Of a DNA stretch of 8,462 nucleotides, positions 6,852 to 8,462 are shown piece by piece (position 1 is the first letter of the stretch; every line of letters begins with the position of its first letter). The notes beneath the pieces are model-generated. The model was not told the origin of the DNA. It worked only from the letters and a program-made list of their open reading frames with translations, and searched no databases. This DNA comes from Clostridia bacterium (lineage in GTDB: Bacteria > Bacillota_A > Clostridia > Oscillospirales > Acutalibacteraceae), in the NCBI GenBank assembly GCA_017547865.1, contig JAFYOA010000116.1:1-8462 (forward strand). The letters are read 5' to 3'. Made by a program: the position numbers and the translations under genes.

Positions 6852-6887
6852 ATATTTTATTATAGAACAGCCATAATTTCTTTTCTA
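6852..6887 (-). promoter_or_regulatory. Sigma-A-type promoter of the acyltransferase operon
   Basis: On the minus strand a perfect -10 hexamer TATAAT (6859-6864) is preceded after exactly 17 nt by TAGAAA (6882-6887), a 4-of-6 match to TTGACA. The surrounding sequence is AT-rich in contrast to the flanking genes. The predicted transcript start near 6852 gives a leader of about 27 nt, just enough to hold the GGAGGG site. It probably drives the genes from the acyltransferase to at least the MATE gene. No operator or riboswitch is visible in so short a leader. Confidence 0.75.
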
Positions 6888-6911
6888 CCAAATAATTGCA
6901 TTTTCTGCTGA

Positions 6912-6960
6912 AAAATCATAGCAAAGAGCCCCCAGAAAGCACACGGCTCCGGGGGCTTTG
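6912..6960 (-). terminator. Intrinsic terminator after the DHDPS-family gene
   Basis: Reading the minus strand, AGCCCCC (6951-6957) pairs with GGGGGCT (6927-6933), with a further short AGC/GCT pairing inside the loop and AAA/TTT matches at the base. A T-rich run ending in ATTTTT follows (about 6911-6916), interrupted by several other bases. The stem begins a few bases past the stop codon at 6962. It separates the epimerase-DHDPS unit from the promoter at 6852-6887. The plus-strand reading lacks a good T-tract, so it is probably one-directional. Confidence 0.75.
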
Positions 6961-6961
6961 A

Positions 6962-8020
6962 TCAGCGCCAGTTATTCAGGTTCTTCTGTACAAAATCATC
7001 GTCGTTCAGCGTGGGGTACATGCGGCATACCCGGTCAATTTCTTCCGCCTGGCCTTCGGTCAGCACTTCGTCCGGGTTCAGGCACAGAATGCCCGGCATC
7101 AGCCCCTGGCGGTGCAGCACTTCGTGCACGCCGGGAATGCAGCCCGCAAAGATATGGGCAGCATCGAAGAACGCGCCGTTAGCATCGGTGATCTCCACGC
7201 CTTTTGCCAAGAGTTCCGCCGGCACAGGGCGGCCATCACGGTACTGTTTCAGTTCTTCAAACAGCTCCACCACTTTTTTCACCCACAAAGACCAATGCCC
7301 CAGCAGACCGCCCACAAAGCGCAGTTCCACGGGTTCGCCCGCCACATTAAAGCGGAAAGGCGTCAGCAGGTCGGCCACGATGTTATCGTCGTTGCCGGTA
7401 TACAGTGCCACTTCCTCCCGGCGGGAAGAGAAGGCCACGCCCCGCACCAGGTCGATGCTCTGGTAACGGTTGAAGGCGGCGCATTTAATGGCCACCACGT
7501 TGGGGGTATCGGCCACCGCTTTCCAGTAATCGAAGGAAAGCCGCCGGCCGCCGCAGGCCACCTGCAGGTAAAAACCGATGACCGGCATTTCCGCCGCCAC
7601 CGCATGGGTACGTTCAATCAGTTCCGCTTCGGTGCGGTGGTGCAGGCCGCCGGGACTCAGCAGCACGGCATCGAAACCAAGTTTTTTGGCAACGGCTGCT
7701 TCCCGCAGAGCCTGCTCCGTTTCACCGCATACGCCCGCCACCCGAACGATCACCTTGCCGGTGCGTTCTTCAAAGGCAGAGATTTCATCGGAAGCGATCT
7801 GCAGCACAGCTTCAAACAAATTGTGTTCCGGTTTGCGGATCTCGAACTGGGTGGTGTGCACGGCCACCGCAAGCCCGCCTACGCCAGCATCCAGGTAATA
7901 GCGGATCAGCGTACGTTGGCCTTCGGGCGAAAATTTACGGTCGGTATCCAGCACCAGGGGAATGGCGGGGATCACGGTGCCTTCGTGCAGAATGGAAAGA
8001 GCGGTTTCGTGGCGATTCAT
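6962..8020 (-). CDS. Dihydrodipicolinate synthase (DapA/NAL) superfamily protein
   Basis: TIM-barrel protein of 352 residues, longer than classical DapA (about 290) because of an extended C-terminal part. Superfamily members form a Schiff base between a lysine and pyruvate or another 2-oxo acid to condense, cleave or dehydrate it. Seen here: GVIPAIP-like strand 1 (residues 14-21), GVGGLAVAVHTTQFE (46-60) in place of the GTTGE pyruvate-binding loop, Y151 in VIGFYLQ as the usual catalytic tyrosine, and K179 in VVAIKCAAFNRYQ as the Schiff-base lysine. The altered loop and the partner gene argue against lysine biosynthesis. The gene overlaps the upstream epimerase stop as TGATG, with GGGGAG 6 nt before the ATG, and is followed at once by a terminator. 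A catabolic role on a sugar-derived 2-keto acid is plausible but unproven. Confidence 0.85.
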   Translation of the reverse strand: MNRHETALSILHEGTVIPAIPLVLDTDRKFSPEGQRTLIRYYLDAGVGGLAVAVHTTQFEIRKPEHNLFEAVLQIASDEISAFEERTGKVIVRVAGVCGETEQALREAAVAKKLGFDAVLLSPGGLHHRTEAELIERTHAVAAEMPVIGFYLQVACGGRRLSFDYWKAVADTPNVVAIKCAAFNRYQSIDLVRGVAFSSRREEVALYTGNDDNIVADLLTPFRFNVAGEPVELRFVGGLLGHWSLWVKKVVELFEELKQYRDGRPVPAELLAKGVEITDANGAFFDAAHIFAGCIPGVHEVLHRQGLMPGILCLNPDEVLTEGQAEEIDRVCRMYPTLNDDDFVQKNLNNWR

Positions 8021-8462
8021 CAGTAGCTCCCCTTTCGTTCTTCAAAGTGGGTGGGTTTATCCAGGGTGCGGCCGCCGTCCTGCAGCCACTGCACCTGCCA
8101 TTCAATCAGCTGATCCAGCGAAACCGTGGGATAACCGAAGAGTTTAAACATTTTGCCGGCGTTGTTCAGGTAGGCGGTATCGGCGGGTGTGCCGGTAAAG
8201 GTGGGTTCTTTTCCCAGCAGTTTACCGATTTTCCGCGCGGTCTCCTGCACACCGGCGGTTTCGGGGCCGGTCACATTCAGGGTGAACACATCGGCAGAAG
8301 CGTGCAGCAGCAGGCGCAAAGCGGCTTCGTTGGCATCTCCCTGCCAAATGCAGTTAAAACTGGGGGTGGTGACAGAAATGGGTTTATCTTCCAGAATATT
8401 GCGGGCCAGGTCGTACAGTACGCCGTAGCGCAGGTCCACCGCATAATTCAGACGGTAAATGG
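8020..8462 (-). CDS. NAD-dependent epimerase/dehydratase family protein (partial, C-terminal 146 aa)
   Basis: C-terminal part of an extended short-chain dehydrogenase/reductase; the reading frame stays open to the window edge, so the Rossmann nucleotide-binding half and the YxxxK site lie outside. The visible part starts IYRLNYAVDLRYGVLYDLA and contains FNCIWQGDANEAALRLLLHA and LNVTGPETAGVQETARKIGK, which resemble the substrate-binding half of NAD-dependent epimerases (the interdomain strand, the WQGDAN segment and the NVTGPE strand). Such proteins oxidise, reduce or epimerise sugars and sugar nucleotides. Its stop overlaps the start of the DHDPS-family gene by one base, so the two products are made together and probably act in one pathway. 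The substrate is not readable from this fragment. Confidence 0.82.
   Translation of the reverse strand, partial: IYRLNYAVDLRYGVLYDLARNILEDKPISVTTPSFNCIWQGDANEAALRLLLHASADVFTLNVTGPETAGVQETARKIGKLLGKEPTFTGTPADTAYLNNAGKMFKLFGYPTVSLDQLIEWQVQWLQDGGRTLDKPTHFEERKGSY
8027..8032 (-). promoter_or_regulatory. Ribosome binding site of the DHDPS-family gene, inside the epimerase tail
   Basis: GGGGAG on the minus strand, 6 nt before the ATG at 8020. It is made by the Lys-Gly-Ser codons at the epimerase C-terminus; together with the 1-nt TGATG overlap it indicates coupled translation. Confidence 0.82.

Noticed and set aside
6826..6891. Upstream TTG start for the acyltransferase
   Set aside because: The extension would run through the TATAAT promoter box and lacks a ribosome binding site; the ATG at 6825 has GGAGGG at 8 nt.
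6886..6891. TTGGTA as the -35 box of the operon promoter
   Set aside because: The spacing to TATAAT would be 21 nt, too long; TAGAAA at 17 nt fits better.
7112..8026. 304-codon open frame on the plus strand
   Set aside because: It mirrors the DHDPS-family gene, whose catalytic residues are clear on the minus strand.

Overview
All genes in this window lie on the minus strand. The sequence is moderately GC-rich with purine-rich Shine-Dalgarno sites (AGGAGG, AAGGAG, GGGGAG). One AT-rich intergenic stretch, at about 6826-6961, carries a sigma-A-like promoter. Gene content (NfnA-type flavoprotein, MATE pump, EamA transporter, cytosolic heparinase-family protein) and style suggest an anaerobic gut-type Clostridia/Bacillota member, possibly Oscillospiraceae (Faecalibacterium/Gemmiger-like). 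The taxonomic guess is inference from style, not from a marker gene.

Reading along the minus strand (high to low coordinates), there are two transcription units. The first enters from beyond the window: the C-terminal part of an extended NAD-dependent epimerase/dehydratase (8020-8462), then a DHDPS/N-acetylneuraminate-lyase superfamily protein (6962-8020) joined by a TGATG overlap. It ends in an intrinsic terminator directly after the stop codon (about 6912-6960).

The second unit starts at a promoter with a perfect TATAAT -10 box (6859-6864). It runs through a hexapeptide-repeat acyltransferase (6268-6825), a 698-residue heparinase II/III-family protein (4175-6271), D-aminoacyl-tRNA deacylase dtd (3725-4171), an EamA/DMT transporter (2730-3698), a MATE efflux transporter (1309-2727), NAD kinase (390-1262) and the N-terminal third of an NfnA-like FAD/NAD-binding subunit (1-325, running off the window). 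Spacing is tight: a 4-nt overlap, then gaps of 3, 26, 2, 46 and 64 nt. At four of the junctions in the window the ribosome binding site is embedded in the last codons of the preceding gene, which points to co-transcription and translational coupling. Whether nadK and nfnA have their own promoter cannot be settled here.

Functionally the window mixes probable uronate/polysaccharide catabolism (heparinase-family protein, acyltransferase, and in the neighbouring unit an aldolase-superfamily enzyme plus epimerase/dehydrogenase) with export (EamA, MATE), translation quality control (dtd) and NADP(H) metabolism (NAD kinase followed by an Nfn-type subunit). No mobile element, CRISPR array, tRNA or rRNA was seen, and nothing amounts to a clearly new system. 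The points most worth a second look are a hairpin that masks the nadK ribosome binding site, a perfect 16-bp tandem duplication spanning the MATE stop codon, and the unusual company kept by dtd and nadK.
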